A stretch of 7,670 nucleotides of DNA from Acidobacteriota bacterium (GTDB lineage: Bacteria; Acidobacteriota; Terriglobia; Terriglobales; Acidobacteriaceae), in NCBI GenBank assembly GCA_003224785.1, contig QHZV01000037.1, forward strand, positions 1-7,670. Direction: 5' to 3'. This document shows positions 1-6,882 of the stretch, one piece after another. The notes beneath the pieces were generated by a model. That model worked only from the letters and a program-made list of their open reading frames with translations. It made no database searches and had not been told where the DNA came from. A program made the translations under genes and the position numbers. The stretch's first letter is position 1, and each line of letters starts with the position of its first letter.

Positions 1-2
1 TG

Positions 3-1523
3 GATAAAGTTACGGCCGCCGTGATCGCGGATCGTATCGCCAAGTACGCTGGTTTCGCAACGACCTGGGGCGGACACACCGGGATCGGAACGCTGCCCAT
101 CGTTTATTTCGGAACAGAAGAGCAGAAAAAGAAATATTTGCCTCGACTTGCGGCGGGGGAGATGGTCGGGGCCTATGCGCTGTCCGAGGCGACTTCCGGA
201 TCTGATGCGCTGAATTGCCGTGCTCGCGCGGCGCTGTCGGCGGATGGAAAGCACTATCTTCTGAACGGCGAGAAGATGTGGATTACCAATGCGGGCTTTG
301 CGGACCTATTCACGGTTTTCGCGAAGGTGGATGGCGAAAAATTCAGCGCGTTCCTGGTGGAACGCACATTTCCCGGGTTCTCGGTCGGAGCCGAAGAACA
401 CAAGATGGGCATTCGCGGTTCCTCGACATGCCCGATCATCCTGAACGACTGCGAGGTACCGCTCGAAAACTTGCTCGGGGAAATAGGGAAAGGCCACCTG
501 ATCGCTTTCAATATCTTGAATATTGGCCGGTTCAAGCTGGGAGCGATGTGTGTTGGCGGCGGCCGCGGGTCGCTTGACAACGCGATTGGGTACGCTAAGC
601 AGCGCAAGGCGTTCGGTAAAGTTATTGCTGACTTTGGATTGCTTCGCGAAAAACTCGCGAATATGGCGGCTTTGATTTATGTCGGCGAATCACTCGTATT
701 TCGCACTGTCGGGATGATGGACGAGGCGCTCGCTGGCGTGGACAAATCCGCTCCCGACGCCGCGAAGGCAACGCTGAAGGCAATCGAGGAGTACGCCGTC
801 GAATGCTCCATTATTAAAGTATGGGCCTCGGAGATGGTGGATTATGTGGTGGACGAAACCCTGCAAATTTACGGCGGCTACGGGTTTGTGGAGGAGTATC
901 CGGCGGAGCGGGCGTACCGGGATGCCCGCATTAATCGGATTTTCGAAGGAACGAACGAGATCAATCGGCTGATCATCACCGGTTTTCTGCTCAAGCGCGC
1001 AATGACCGGCCAGCTTCCATTGATGTCGGGAATCAAACAACTCATGGACGAAGTTATTGCCGGACCAACCTTGAACGAGGGCTTCGAAGGACCGCTCGCC
1101 GAAGAACAAAACCTGGTGGCTGCGGCGAAAAAGCTCGGGCTGTTTGCTGCTGGAGTGGCCACTCAGAAATACATGCAGGAAATCGACCAGCAGCAAGAGA
1201 TCATGGGCGCAATCGCCGACATGGTGATTGAAATCTATGCGATGGAGTCGGCACTATTGCGGACTACGAAATCCGCCAAGGCACAAAGTGAAGCAAAATC
1301 CGGATTGGCAATCGCGATGATGCGTTTATATTGCGCGAGAGCTATGGAGAAAATCGAGTCATCGGCTCGGAAGATTATTACGGCAGTCGCCGATGGAGAC
1401 ATGTTGCGTACTCAGTTGGCAATTTTGCGCCGTCTGGCTAAACATGACCCCTACAACACGATCGGTTTGCAGCAAGCAATTGCGCAAGCCTTAGTCGAAC
1501 GGGGACGCTACGCCTCCGATTAG
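3..1523 (+). CDS. Acyl-CoA dehydrogenase, FadE/VLCAD-like, 5'-truncated by window edge
   Basis: This flavoenzyme catalyses alpha,beta-dehydrogenation of fatty acyl-CoA, the first step of beta-oxidation, in the cytoplasm. The frame is open from base 3, so the N-terminus (I estimate about 90 residues) lies outside the window and the GTG at 21 is not the true start. Counting from the codon at 21: the end of the N-terminal helical domain carries GGHTGIG and the QKKKYLPRLAAGE stretch (17-47). The middle beta domain has YALSEATSGSDA (52-63) and KMWITNA, typical of FAD and substrate contacts. The C-terminal helical domain has QRKAFGK and IYGGYGF. In the RIFEGTNEI motif, Glu309 (bases 945-947) matches the catalytic base of the family. 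About 170 further residues form a helical extension, as in VLCAD/ACAD9 and Bacillus FadE, so long-chain substrates are likely. It ends at TAG 1521-1523. fadA/fadB-type partners may lie upstream, outside the window. Family assignment is very secure; chain-length preference is inferred. Confidence 0.95.
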   Translation, partial: DKVTAAVIADRIAKYAGFATTWGGHTGIGTLPIVYFGTEEQKKKYLPRLAAGEMVGAYALSEATSGSDALNCRARAALSADGKHYLLNGEKMWITNAGFADLFTVFAKVDGEKFSAFLVERTFPGFSVGAEEHKMGIRGSSTCPIILNDCEVPLENLLGEIGKGHLIAFNILNIGRFKLGAMCVGGGRGSLDNAIGYAKQRKAFGKVIADFGLLREKLANMAALIYVGESLVFRTVGMMDEALAGVDKSAPDAAKATLKAIEEYAVECSIIKVWASEMVDYVVDETLQIYGGYGFVEEYPAERAYRDARINRIFEGTNEINRLIITGFLLKRAMTGQLPLMSGIKQLMDEVIAGPTLNEGFEGPLAEEQNLVAAAKKLGLFAAGVATQKYMQEIDQQQEIMGAIADMVIEIYAMESALLRTTKSAKAQSEAKSGLAIAMMRLYCARAMEKIESSARKIITAVADGDMLRTQLAILRRLAKHDPYNTIGLQQAIAQALVERGRYASD

Positions 1524-1710
1524 TTTTTAGTTAAAGCTGGCTCACTTCTCCTCGCTTCTATTCCTGTTCCATTCTTAGCTCCCGTCCGCCCATCAGTCTT
1601 GCGGAATGGTGTTCGTCCTGAGACAGCCTCGTCTAAAGTCACCCGCCCAACTGCCGAAGAAATGAGAGGGACGGGCATCTACTCGTCCGATCGTTGGCGG
1701 CGGGGGAGAC

Positions 1711-2946
1711 ATGCGGATGTTTTCGTTGGGGCGTTTCAAGGCGAAGTCAATCATGGCGCTGTTCTGGTTACTCAGTGGCACAGCAGGAATCTCGAATGCG
1801 AGCGAAAGTCAGGACCCAACCAACCAGCAACTGCTGGAGCGAATCAGTCAGCTCGAAGCGAAAGTCAAGCAACTCGAACAAAAAGGGCCTGCCGCTGTGC
1901 CTGATCCTGCGACCGAGGCGGTTGCCGAGCCGTTGGTGGAAAACACGGTCGCACCCCGACTGAAGCTCAACGTGTTTGGCGACCTGGGTTATCACGCTAC
2001 GGACCGGCGCGCTGCGATTTCCAATTCCTTTAACATCGGCTCGCTTGATCTTTTCCTAACATCTCACCTGTCAACGAATGTGTCGCTGCTCGGTGAGGTC
2101 CTTTTCATATCGCAGACCAGCAACAACATTCAAGCTGATGTAGAACGCCTAGTCATGCAATACCGCACTAGCCAATACCTGAACCCTGGCATCGGGCGGT
2201 TTCATTCCTCGATTGGCTACTACAACACTGTGTTTCACCAGGGCGAGTGGTTCCAGACCGCCATTGGCCGGCCATTCATGTATCAGTTCGATGACACCGG
2301 CGGTCCTCTGCCGCTGCAGGATGTTGGTATTACAGCAAGCGGTCTGCTTCCATCGGGGAGGCTGGGTCTGCACTATGTGGTCGAAGTCGGAAATGGGCGA
2401 GCGCACTTGATTGGCAGCAATCCGGCGCAAAATAACACAGACACCAACAATGGAAAATGCGTCAACATTGCAATGTTTGCACAACCCGCTTGGATACCAG
2501 GTCTGCAAACAGGCTTCTCCATTTACCACGACTATCTTACGTTTTCTGACAACATCAATCACCCCGAACTCATTTCGACGGTACACATTGTTTATGTGAA
2601 CTCAAATTATGAATTGCTAAACGAAGGCATGCTGGTGCGTCATGTGAGATCGAGCACCGGAGCTCCAGGGGTTTTTCATACACCCGCTTTCTACAGTCAG
2701 GTATCCCGCAAGTTCAGAAGCTATAGACCGTATTTTCGTTATGAGTACATCAATGCCGCAGACCGCGAACCCATTTACGGCGATCCGACAGATGGCCCGG
2801 TTGTAGGACGCCGCAATGGCCGCGCAGTCGGCGTGAGATGGGATTTCAGCGAACACGCTGCCGGCAAACTGCAATATGACCGATTGGACATTCGCGGGCA
2901 AGGCGCCGCAAACGGAATCGGCACACAAATTGCATTTACGTTTTAG
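1711..2946 (+). CDS. Outer-membrane beta-barrel (porin-like) protein with N-terminal coiled coil
   Basis: This is probably an outer-membrane channel or barrel protein. Residues 1-30 form a signal peptide: basic start, hydrophobic stretch around 14-27, and a likely cut after Ser-Asn-Ala30. A short coiled coil follows (about 38-58), with heptad positions L41, I45, L48, V52 and L55, then a Pro/Ala-rich linker. From about residue 83 alternating hydrophobic/polar strands begin. The best-conserved core I recognise is GRFHSSIGYYN (162-172) followed by HQGEWFQTAIGRPF (176-189). The chain ends in Phe (IAFTF), the usual C-terminal signature recognised by the BAM machinery. It resembles a family of uncharacterised acidobacterial porin-like proteins; substrate specificity cannot be read. 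Start choice: the GGAG at 1705-1708 is only 2 nt from the ATG at 1711 but 8 nt from the in-frame ATG at 1717, so translation may begin at 1717. It heads the cluster with the binding-protein and chemoreceptor genes. I found no convincing promoter in 1524-1710. Confidence 0.82.
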   Translation: MRMFSLGRFKAKSIMALFWLLSGTAGISNASESQDPTNQQLLERISQLEAKVKQLEQKGPAAVPDPATEAVAEPLVENTVAPRLKLNVFGDLGYHATDRRAAISNSFNIGSLDLFLTSHLSTNVSLLGEVLFISQTSNNIQADVERLVMQYRTSQYLNPGIGRFHSSIGYYNTVFHQGEWFQTAIGRPFMYQFDDTGGPLPLQDVGITASGLLPSGRLGLHYVVEVGNGRAHLIGSNPAQNNTDTNNGKCVNIAMFAQPAWIPGLQTGFSIYHDYLTFSDNINHPELISTVHIVYVNSNYELLNEGMLVRHVRSSTGAPGVFHTPAFYSQVSRKFRSYRPYFRYEYINAADREPIYGDPTDGPVVGRRNGRAVGVRWDFSEHAAGKLQYDRLDIRGQGAANGIGTQIAFTF

Positions 2947-2949
2947 GAG
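2945..2949 (+). promoter_or_regulatory. Ribosome binding site overlapping the porin stop codon
   Basis: AGGAG lies 5 nt before the ATG at 2955, and its first two bases are the last two bases of the TAG stop (2944-2946) of the upstream barrel gene. This is a strong, well-spaced Shine-Dalgarno site. Its position implies that the two genes share one mRNA and are probably translationally coupled. Confidence 0.8.
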
Positions 2950-2954
2950 ATCGG

Positions 2955-3458
2955 ATGAAGAAGCGTTGGTTGACGGCGGTTCTGATTGGGACAACCTTTC
3001 TACCGATTGTTCCCGCGCCACAGAGTTGGGCAGTCGATGGTGGCCCCATCGTGGTGATCGTGAATCAAGCCAATCCCGTGCAGAATGTGAGCATGGCCGA
3101 GCTGCGCAAGATTTTTTTGTCCGATCGCAACCGGTGGGACACGGGTAAGAACATTGCGCCGGTCATTGCCGCACCCGGCACGGCGGAGCGCGTAGCCTTT
3201 CTAAAAATTGTTTGCGGGATGCGGGATGCCGAATTCAGTAAGTATTTTTTGCAGGCAGCGTTCACGGGGAAAGATGTTACGCCGCCGCGTGAAGTCTTGA
3301 GTAGCCGGGATGTGAAGACCACAGTGGCGGCCTCGCCCGGCGCAATTGGTTTTATCCGCGGGTTGGATTTCCACGGTGATGGCAGCGACGGAGGAGTAAA
3401 AGCCGTGAAAGTGGAAGGACTCTTAGCCAGTGATCCCAGCTATAAGCTGCGCATATGA
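2955..3458 (+). CDS. Secreted half-size PstS-like substrate-binding protein (PBP-like domain)
   Basis: This is a 167-residue periplasmic protein of the short 'phosphate ABC transporter substrate-binding-like' family. Residues 1-26 are a signal peptide (KKR start, hydrophobic core, cut after Ser-Trp-Ala26). The mature part opens with the beta strand VVIVNQANPV (33-42). It then has LRKIFLSDRNRWDTG (50-64), the Phe-Thr-Gly-Lys...Pro-Pro-Arg-Glu region, and SPGAIGFI (127-134), all typical of this family. At about 141 mature residues it is roughly half of a classical two-lobe type II binding protein. I see no Ser-Gly-Thr phosphate loop, so phosphate is not supported as its ligand. No ABC permease or ATPase gene accompanies it. 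The neighbours are a porin-like gene 8 nt upstream and a chemoreceptor gene 30 nt downstream, which suggests a role in ligand presentation or sensing rather than transport (inference). The start is secured by the AGGAG 5 nt upstream. Confidence 0.85.
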   Translation: MKKRWLTAVLIGTTFLPIVPAPQSWAVDGGPIVVIVNQANPVQNVSMAELRKIFLSDRNRWDTGKNIAPVIAAPGTAERVAFLKIVCGMRDAEFSKYFLQAAFTGKDVTPPREVLSSRDVKTTVAASPGAIGFIRGLDFHGDGSDGGVKAVKVEGLLASDPSYKLRI

Positions 3459-3488
3459 CTGACACGAGTTCGCAAAAGAAAAAACGCC

Positions 3489-4835
3489 ATGACCATTAAA
3501 CGAAAACTGCTCGGCTTAACAGTCACCGGTCTGGCGTTCGTTCTCGCGATCAGCGTTACCGGTTATTGGGGCATTTCAACAGTGGAGCAGACCACGGCTG
3601 AAGTCGCCGCTACCGGATCGGCAATTCGGAACCATGTGGAGGCCGGTGTCTATAACGACATGACGCGTTCCGATATTTCAGCCGTGTTCACGGCCAAAGG
3701 AGACACGCGAAAAAGCAAACTCGACGACTTGGCGCAACACTCTCGCTTGCTGAAAGACCGGATCGCAAAAACTGAGGCGCTCCTTTCAGATCCTACGATG
3801 CGGGCGAGGCTGGCCGGCGAGTCCCGCATGATAGACCAATACGTGAGCGCGGGAGAATCACTCGCTGGGGCGATTGCAAAACGGCCTTCGGAGGCAATCT
3901 CCCAACTGAGTCCGTACCTTCAATCGTACAAGCAGCTCCAGCAGAATATTGAGGAAACCAGCGATCTTCTCGAAAAGGGGGCCGGAGCCGCGCAATCACA
4001 GGCAGCAGGCCGAGCGAAAGAAGCGACGAGCGCCATGCTCTTGATGTGCGGCCTTTCCTTTCTACTGTTGCTGCTGGTCGCGACTCGTATCATCCGAAGC
4101 ATTACCGAACCTCTTGACTCCCTCTCGTCGCGGTTCAAAGCCATGACTGAATCGAATGATCTCAGGCTGGAAGTAGATCAAGATCGCAACGACGAGATCG
4201 GCGCACTAGGCCTTTGCCTGAACATATTCGTGAGTAAGATGCACGACATTCTTATCCAAATCAAACAATCAGCCGAGCGGGTTGCGGAAGTCACGGAAGA
4301 TATTTCAAATTCAGCGAAAGGTCAGGCCCAGGGAGCGGAGAGTCAAAATGACCAGGCTTCGCAGGTCGCGACCGCGATGCAACAGATGTCGGCCACGGTG
4401 ATGGAGGTCTCGGAAAATTCCAATCGCGCGGCTGAGGCTGCGCGCAAGGCCTCGGAGACAGCGCGGCATGGCGGAAAGATTGTTGATGAAACACTGGGTA
4501 AGATGAGGGTCATCGCGGCTGCAGTCAGCACCAGCTCAAAGAAGATGGAAGAGCTAGCCAAAGGTTCCGACCAAATCGGCCGTATCATCGCCGTTATTGA
4601 CGATATTGCGGATCAGACAAACCTTCTCGCGCTGAATGCTGCAATCGAGGCTGCACGCGCAGGCGAACAAGGCCGCGGCTTTGCCGTTGTCGCGGATGAA
4701 GTCCGCACGCTCGCCGAGCGCACTACTATGGCGACTAAGGAAATCGCGCAAATGATTGGGACCATTCAGGCGGATATCAAGAGTAGCTTGCGCGCCATGG
4801 AAGAAGGCACAGTGCAGGTGCAGGATGGCGTGTAG
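3489..4835 (+). CDS. Methyl-accepting chemotaxis protein, cut by in-frame TAG at codon 449
   Basis: This is an inner-membrane chemoreceptor. TM1 is about residues 7-25. A helical periplasmic sensor of about 150 residues follows, resembling the four-helix-bundle MCP sensor type. TM2 is about 182-199. HAMP runs about 200-253, with Pro208 and an Asp-Glu-Ile-Gly motif near its end. The cytoplasmic signalling coiled coil starts near 255. The near-invariant hairpin tip is present: D371[19 protein letters not shown], then [16 protein letters not shown] up to Arg406, the region that contacts CheA/CheW. The frame stops at TAG 4833-4835, only about 57 residues past the tip. The N-terminal arm is about 137 residues, so most of the returning helix is lost. 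The missing part follows in the same frame (4836-5159). As written the product probably cannot form a normal signalling bundle. Translation signal: no clear Shine-Dalgarno site, only an A/G-rich stretch before the ATG; coupling to the gene 30 nt upstream is possible. No che genes are in the window. Confidence 0.88.
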   Translation: MTIKRKLLGLTVTGLAFVLAISVTGYWGISTVEQTTAEVAATGSAIRNHVEAGVYNDMTRSDISAVFTAKGDTRKSKLDDLAQHSRLLKDRIAKTEALLSDPTMRARLAGESRMIDQYVSAGESLAGAIAKRPSEAISQLSPYLQSYKQLQQNIEETSDLLEKGAGAAQSQAAGRAKEATSAMLLMCGLSFLLLLLVATRIIRSITEPLDSLSSRFKAMTESNDLRLEVDQDRNDEIGALGLCLNIFVSKMHDILIQIKQSAERVAEVTEDISNSAKGQAQGAESQNDQASQVATAMQQMSATVMEVSENSNRAAEAARKASETARHGGKIVDETLGKMRVIAAAVSTSSKKMEELAKGSDQIGRIIAVIDDIADQTNLLALNAAIEAARAGEQGRGFAVVADEVRTLAERTTMATKEIAQMIGTIQADIKSSLRAMEEGTVQVQDGV

Positions 4836-5159
4836 TCCACGGTACAAGCGGGGGACTCGTTGCGGGAGATCATTCACACTGCGGAACAGGTCGGAGAAAT
4901 GGTGACCCACATTGCCACCGCAGGCACCCAGCAAACAGCCACATCGGAGCATGTGAAGGGCCGCATGCAGCAAATTGCAGTCCTCGTCAACCAGACCGCA
5001 ACTGAGGCAAGAAATTCGGCGCACGCCTGCCAGGGTCTGTCAGAACTCGCTCTGCATCTGCAAAGCATGGTTGCGAACTTTCAACTGCGATCGGAGGCAG
5101 AGTCAGATCAGCAGGCATCCAAAGTGAAAAAGCATGCCCTCGCCGCGAGCGCACCCTAA
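4836..5159 (+). pseudogene. C-terminal remnant of the interrupted chemotaxis receptor
   Basis: These 107 codons directly follow the TAG at 4833-4835 in the same reading frame and finish the MCP signalling domain. AGDSLREIIHTAEQV, then MVTHIATAGTQQTATSEHV, then IAVLVNQTATEA and LALHLQSMVANFQL are the usual sequence of the descending helix. Including the amber codon, the restored receptor would be 556 codons long, with arms of nearly equal length on both sides of the hairpin tip. No indel is needed, only one substitution of the TAG codon. A TTG at 4860 could formally start an ORF, but there is no ribosome site and the homology begins before it, so I do not regard this as a separate gene. The last about 25 residues are a polar tail with no CheR-binding pentapeptide. 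Confidence 0.85.
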
Positions 5160-5183
5160 ATTGAGGCGGCACTTTCTTCATGT

Positions 5184-5207
5184 GGGACAGCCGCCGTCGG
5201 CAGTCCC
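5184..5207. terminator. Candidate bidirectional hairpin between convergent genes
   Basis: GGGAC (5184-5188) pairs with GTCCC (5203-5207). After an A/A mismatch, GCCG (5190-5193) pairs with CGGC (5198-5201) around a four-base loop. The hairpin sits in the 68-nt gap between the end of the MCP gene and the end of the minus-strand TolB-like gene, where a shared terminator is expected. There is no T-run on either side, so it is not a canonical intrinsic terminator. A competing pairing, GGCGGC 5165-5170 with GCCGCC 5190-5195, would use some of the same bases. Confidence 0.35.
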
Positions 5208-5227
5208 CGCATTACCCATCTAGCTCG

Positions 5228-5983
5228 TCAGCGTCCCTGTATTACATCGTCCGGTCCGATGAAGCGATAGCTGACGAACGCCACCGATTTGCTGTCCGGT
5301 GACCATGACGGAACGTTGATGGTTCCCTGACCGCCGAACAATTTCGCGAGCACGGTAATTTTTTTGTCATCCATATTCATGAGCCGCAGCATGACATCTT
5401 TATTTTCGGGATGGCCGGTCACATCTTTTTCGTAAGTCAGAAAGACCATCCACTTGCCATCGGGCGAGACGTGCGGGAACCAGTTGTTGTAATCGTCGGA
5501 AAAGACTTGTTCCTGCTCGCTGCCGTCTGCCTTCATGCGCCAGATTTGCATGTGGCCGGTGCGCTCAGAGTTGAAATAAATGTACTGGCCGTCCGGAGAA
5601 TATTCGGGGCCGTCATCGAGACCCTTCGCTGTCGTGAGACGTGTTTCATCTCCGTCCGCGACCGGGATTGTGTAGATATCGAAATCGCCGTTGCGCTGTC
5701 CGACGAATGCCAGAGTTTTTCCATCGGGCGACCAGCCATGCCAATACGATGGCGCGTTCTGCGTGAGGCGTTTCGGAGTACCGCCAGTGATTGGAACTAC
5801 ATAAACCAGTGAATCGTGCGCGGGCTTGCCATCAGCAGACTTCGTTTCTGCGGTGTTGTCGCTGATGGCGAGCATCGTGCCATCGGGTGAAATGCCGTGG
5901 TCGTTATTCAGATGAACTGCGGAACCTGTGTCGACGGCCTCCGGCGTTCCGCCAGTCGCCGGTAATTTCTCGAGATAATAACC
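5228..5983 (-). pseudogene. TolB-like PD40 propeller, 3' fragment of a frameshifted gene
   Basis: This is the C-terminal part of a secreted two-domain protein, read on the minus strand to TGA at 5230-5228. Homology begins around base 5983 ([15 protein letters not shown]), well before the first ATG at 5875. That ATG has no Shine-Dalgarno site, so independent translation is unlikely. Five PD40/TolB motifs are visible in order: [56 protein letters not shown] and [14 protein letters not shown]. These are blades of a beta-propeller normally built from six such motifs. The first motif expected (Pro-Asn-Trp-x-x-Asp-Gly type) is absent exactly at the frame break. Related proteins are often auto-named 'biopolymer transporter TolR' or TolB, but no Tol-Pal genes are nearby. 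The likely role is in the periplasm or at the cell surface, as a protein-binding or carbohydrate-associated scaffold; no catalytic residues can be named. The end lies 68 nt from the convergent MCP gene. Confidence 0.82.
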
Positions 5984-6720
5984 TGGCGATCGGTAGCGCT
6001 GGTGGATACGGTTTCAAGGGTGCTGTAGAGCACCGGTGCACTGCTAGACCCACTGAGATTTTGGAAATTGAGATTTGAAAAGGCGGCCTGCTCGACTGCA
6101 TCCTTGTCGTGAGAGCACACGCCGATTCCGGCGTAGAACTCGCCCTCTAGAGGAATGCGGATGGATTCGCCGTCATAACCCGGAGCACCGTGCGGTTCGG
6201 CGATCGAGAGATAAACATCGTTGCCTTTACGGGTGAGGCGAAAGCGCCTGGGCAAAAGCCCGCTCTTCGGGAAACGATAAAAACCGGGCGAAGTGTTGGA
6301 CTGAATCTCGCGGGTGATCGCTCCCGTTTGATCGCGGTATTGCAGAGCCACCAAACCGCTCGCATGGACAGCCACATCCACATAAACGGAATCTGTATCG
6401 AGCGACTGCCGAAAGATCAGCACCGCTTTTTTGCGGGGATTGCCCGAGGAGTTGGCGAATGCAATGTCAGCCGTGAGTTCGACGTCGCCGGACACTTTCT
6501 TCCACGCAAACTGAAATTCGTCGTGCGTGGACCACATATTCTCGCCGCTGCCGGTCAGGGTGTACGTCTGTTTAGCCGGATCGTAAGTCGCGGTACCCGC
6601 GTGCAAGACTTTCCCAACATCCGAGTGATTCTCAAAAATGCCGATTGGATTTTGCCCTCTGAGAATGCTGGTCGAGAAAACTAATAGACCTAACGCTGTT
6701 AAGAGCTTTCGGCTTGTCAT
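5908..6720 (-). pseudogene. Secreted concanavalin-like N-terminal domain, 5' fragment of the same TolB-like gene
   Basis: This is the N-terminal part of the broken gene, starting at the ATG at 6720 on the minus strand. A signal peptide (SRKLLTALGLLVFSTSILRG) precedes a domain of about 200 residues, from IFENHSDVG to about FSNLNFQNLS. It is rich in beta strands, with ENMW, the FAWKKVSGD segment and YAGIGVCSHD. It resembles the laminin-G/concanavalin-like DUF1349-type domains found before TolB propellers in Acidobacteriota; sugar binding is inferred only. After [18 protein letters not shown] the frame runs about 23 residues of unrelated sequence ([14 protein letters not shown]...) to TGA at 5910-5908. 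The correct continuation lies in the next frame from about 5983. The start was chosen because GGAGG (6728-6724) precedes ATG 6720; it is close, only 3 nt away. The alternative GTG at 6735 has no ribosome site. A longer intact homologue would be about 520-530 residues. Confidence 0.82.
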
Positions 6721-6748
6721 ATTCCTCCGTTGCACGATTCAGGGTCAC

Positions 6749-6777
6749 AAGGTAGAGGCGTCGTCTGAAAATGTCAA
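6749..6777 (-). promoter_or_regulatory. Candidate sigma-70 promoter of the minus-strand TolB-like gene
   Basis: On the minus strand a perfect -35 box TTGACA (6777-6772) is followed after exactly 17 nt by TACCTT (6754-6749), a weak -10 with 3 of 6 consensus bases. Transcription would begin near 6742, giving a leader of about 22 nt before the ATG at 6720. The -35 match and spacing are good; the -10 makes the call tentative. Confidence 0.45.
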
Positions 6778-6805
6778 TTGGTGGACGAGTTAGAAAACGA
6801 TCGGC

Positions 6806-6834
6806 TTGGGCAAATTTTGCGGGCAGAGTATCAT
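6806..6834 (+). promoter_or_regulatory. Candidate sigma-70 promoter of the BI-1-like gene
   Basis: TTGGGC (6806-6811) and TATCAT (6829-6834) are separated by 17 nt. The -10 matches consensus at 5 of 6 positions and the -35 at 3 of 6. The predicted start near 6841 gives a leader of about 42 nt with the ribosome site GAGGAG at 6872-6877. It points away from the minus-strand promoter; the two -35 boxes lie 28 nt apart, leaving room for a shared regulator. I see no clear operator palindrome there. Confidence 0.42.
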
Positions 6835-6882
6835 TATGCGTTTCGCACTCGCGTGGGCGAGATTTCGCGTTGAGGAGCAAAC

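Noticed and set aside
690..1196. Antisense ORF of 168 codons opposite the acyl-CoA dehydrogenase.
   Set aside because: No recognisable domain; it lies entirely opposite a strongly conserved gene and is explained as a shadow frame.
1581..1675. Inverted repeat CCCGTCC (1581-1587) / GGACGGG (1669-1675) upstream of the barrel gene.
   Set aside because: Only 7 bp with an 81-nt loop and no extension; expected by chance in GC-rich DNA. No promoter, terminator or riboswitch could be supported in 1524-1710.
4833..4835. TAG read as a sense codon (pyrrolysine or amber recoding).
   Set aside because: TAG ends the dehydrogenase, the barrel gene and the BI-1-like gene in the same window at natural C-termini, so it is a normal stop here. 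No special readthrough element is recognisable after it.
4554..5024. Antisense ORF of 156 codons opposite the MCP, spanning the amber site.
   Set aside because: Cys/His/Leu-rich translation without family features. It mirrors MCP codons and has no supporting start signals.
4860..5159. Independent small gene starting at TTG 4860.
   Set aside because: It is in frame with the MCP, begins in the middle of the MCP helix, and has no ribosome site. It is the receptor's C-terminus.
5165..5195. GGCGGC/GCCGCC pairing as an alternative terminator stem.
   Set aside because: Six base pairs around a 19-nt loop with no T-run; weaker than the overlapping 5184-5207 hairpin.
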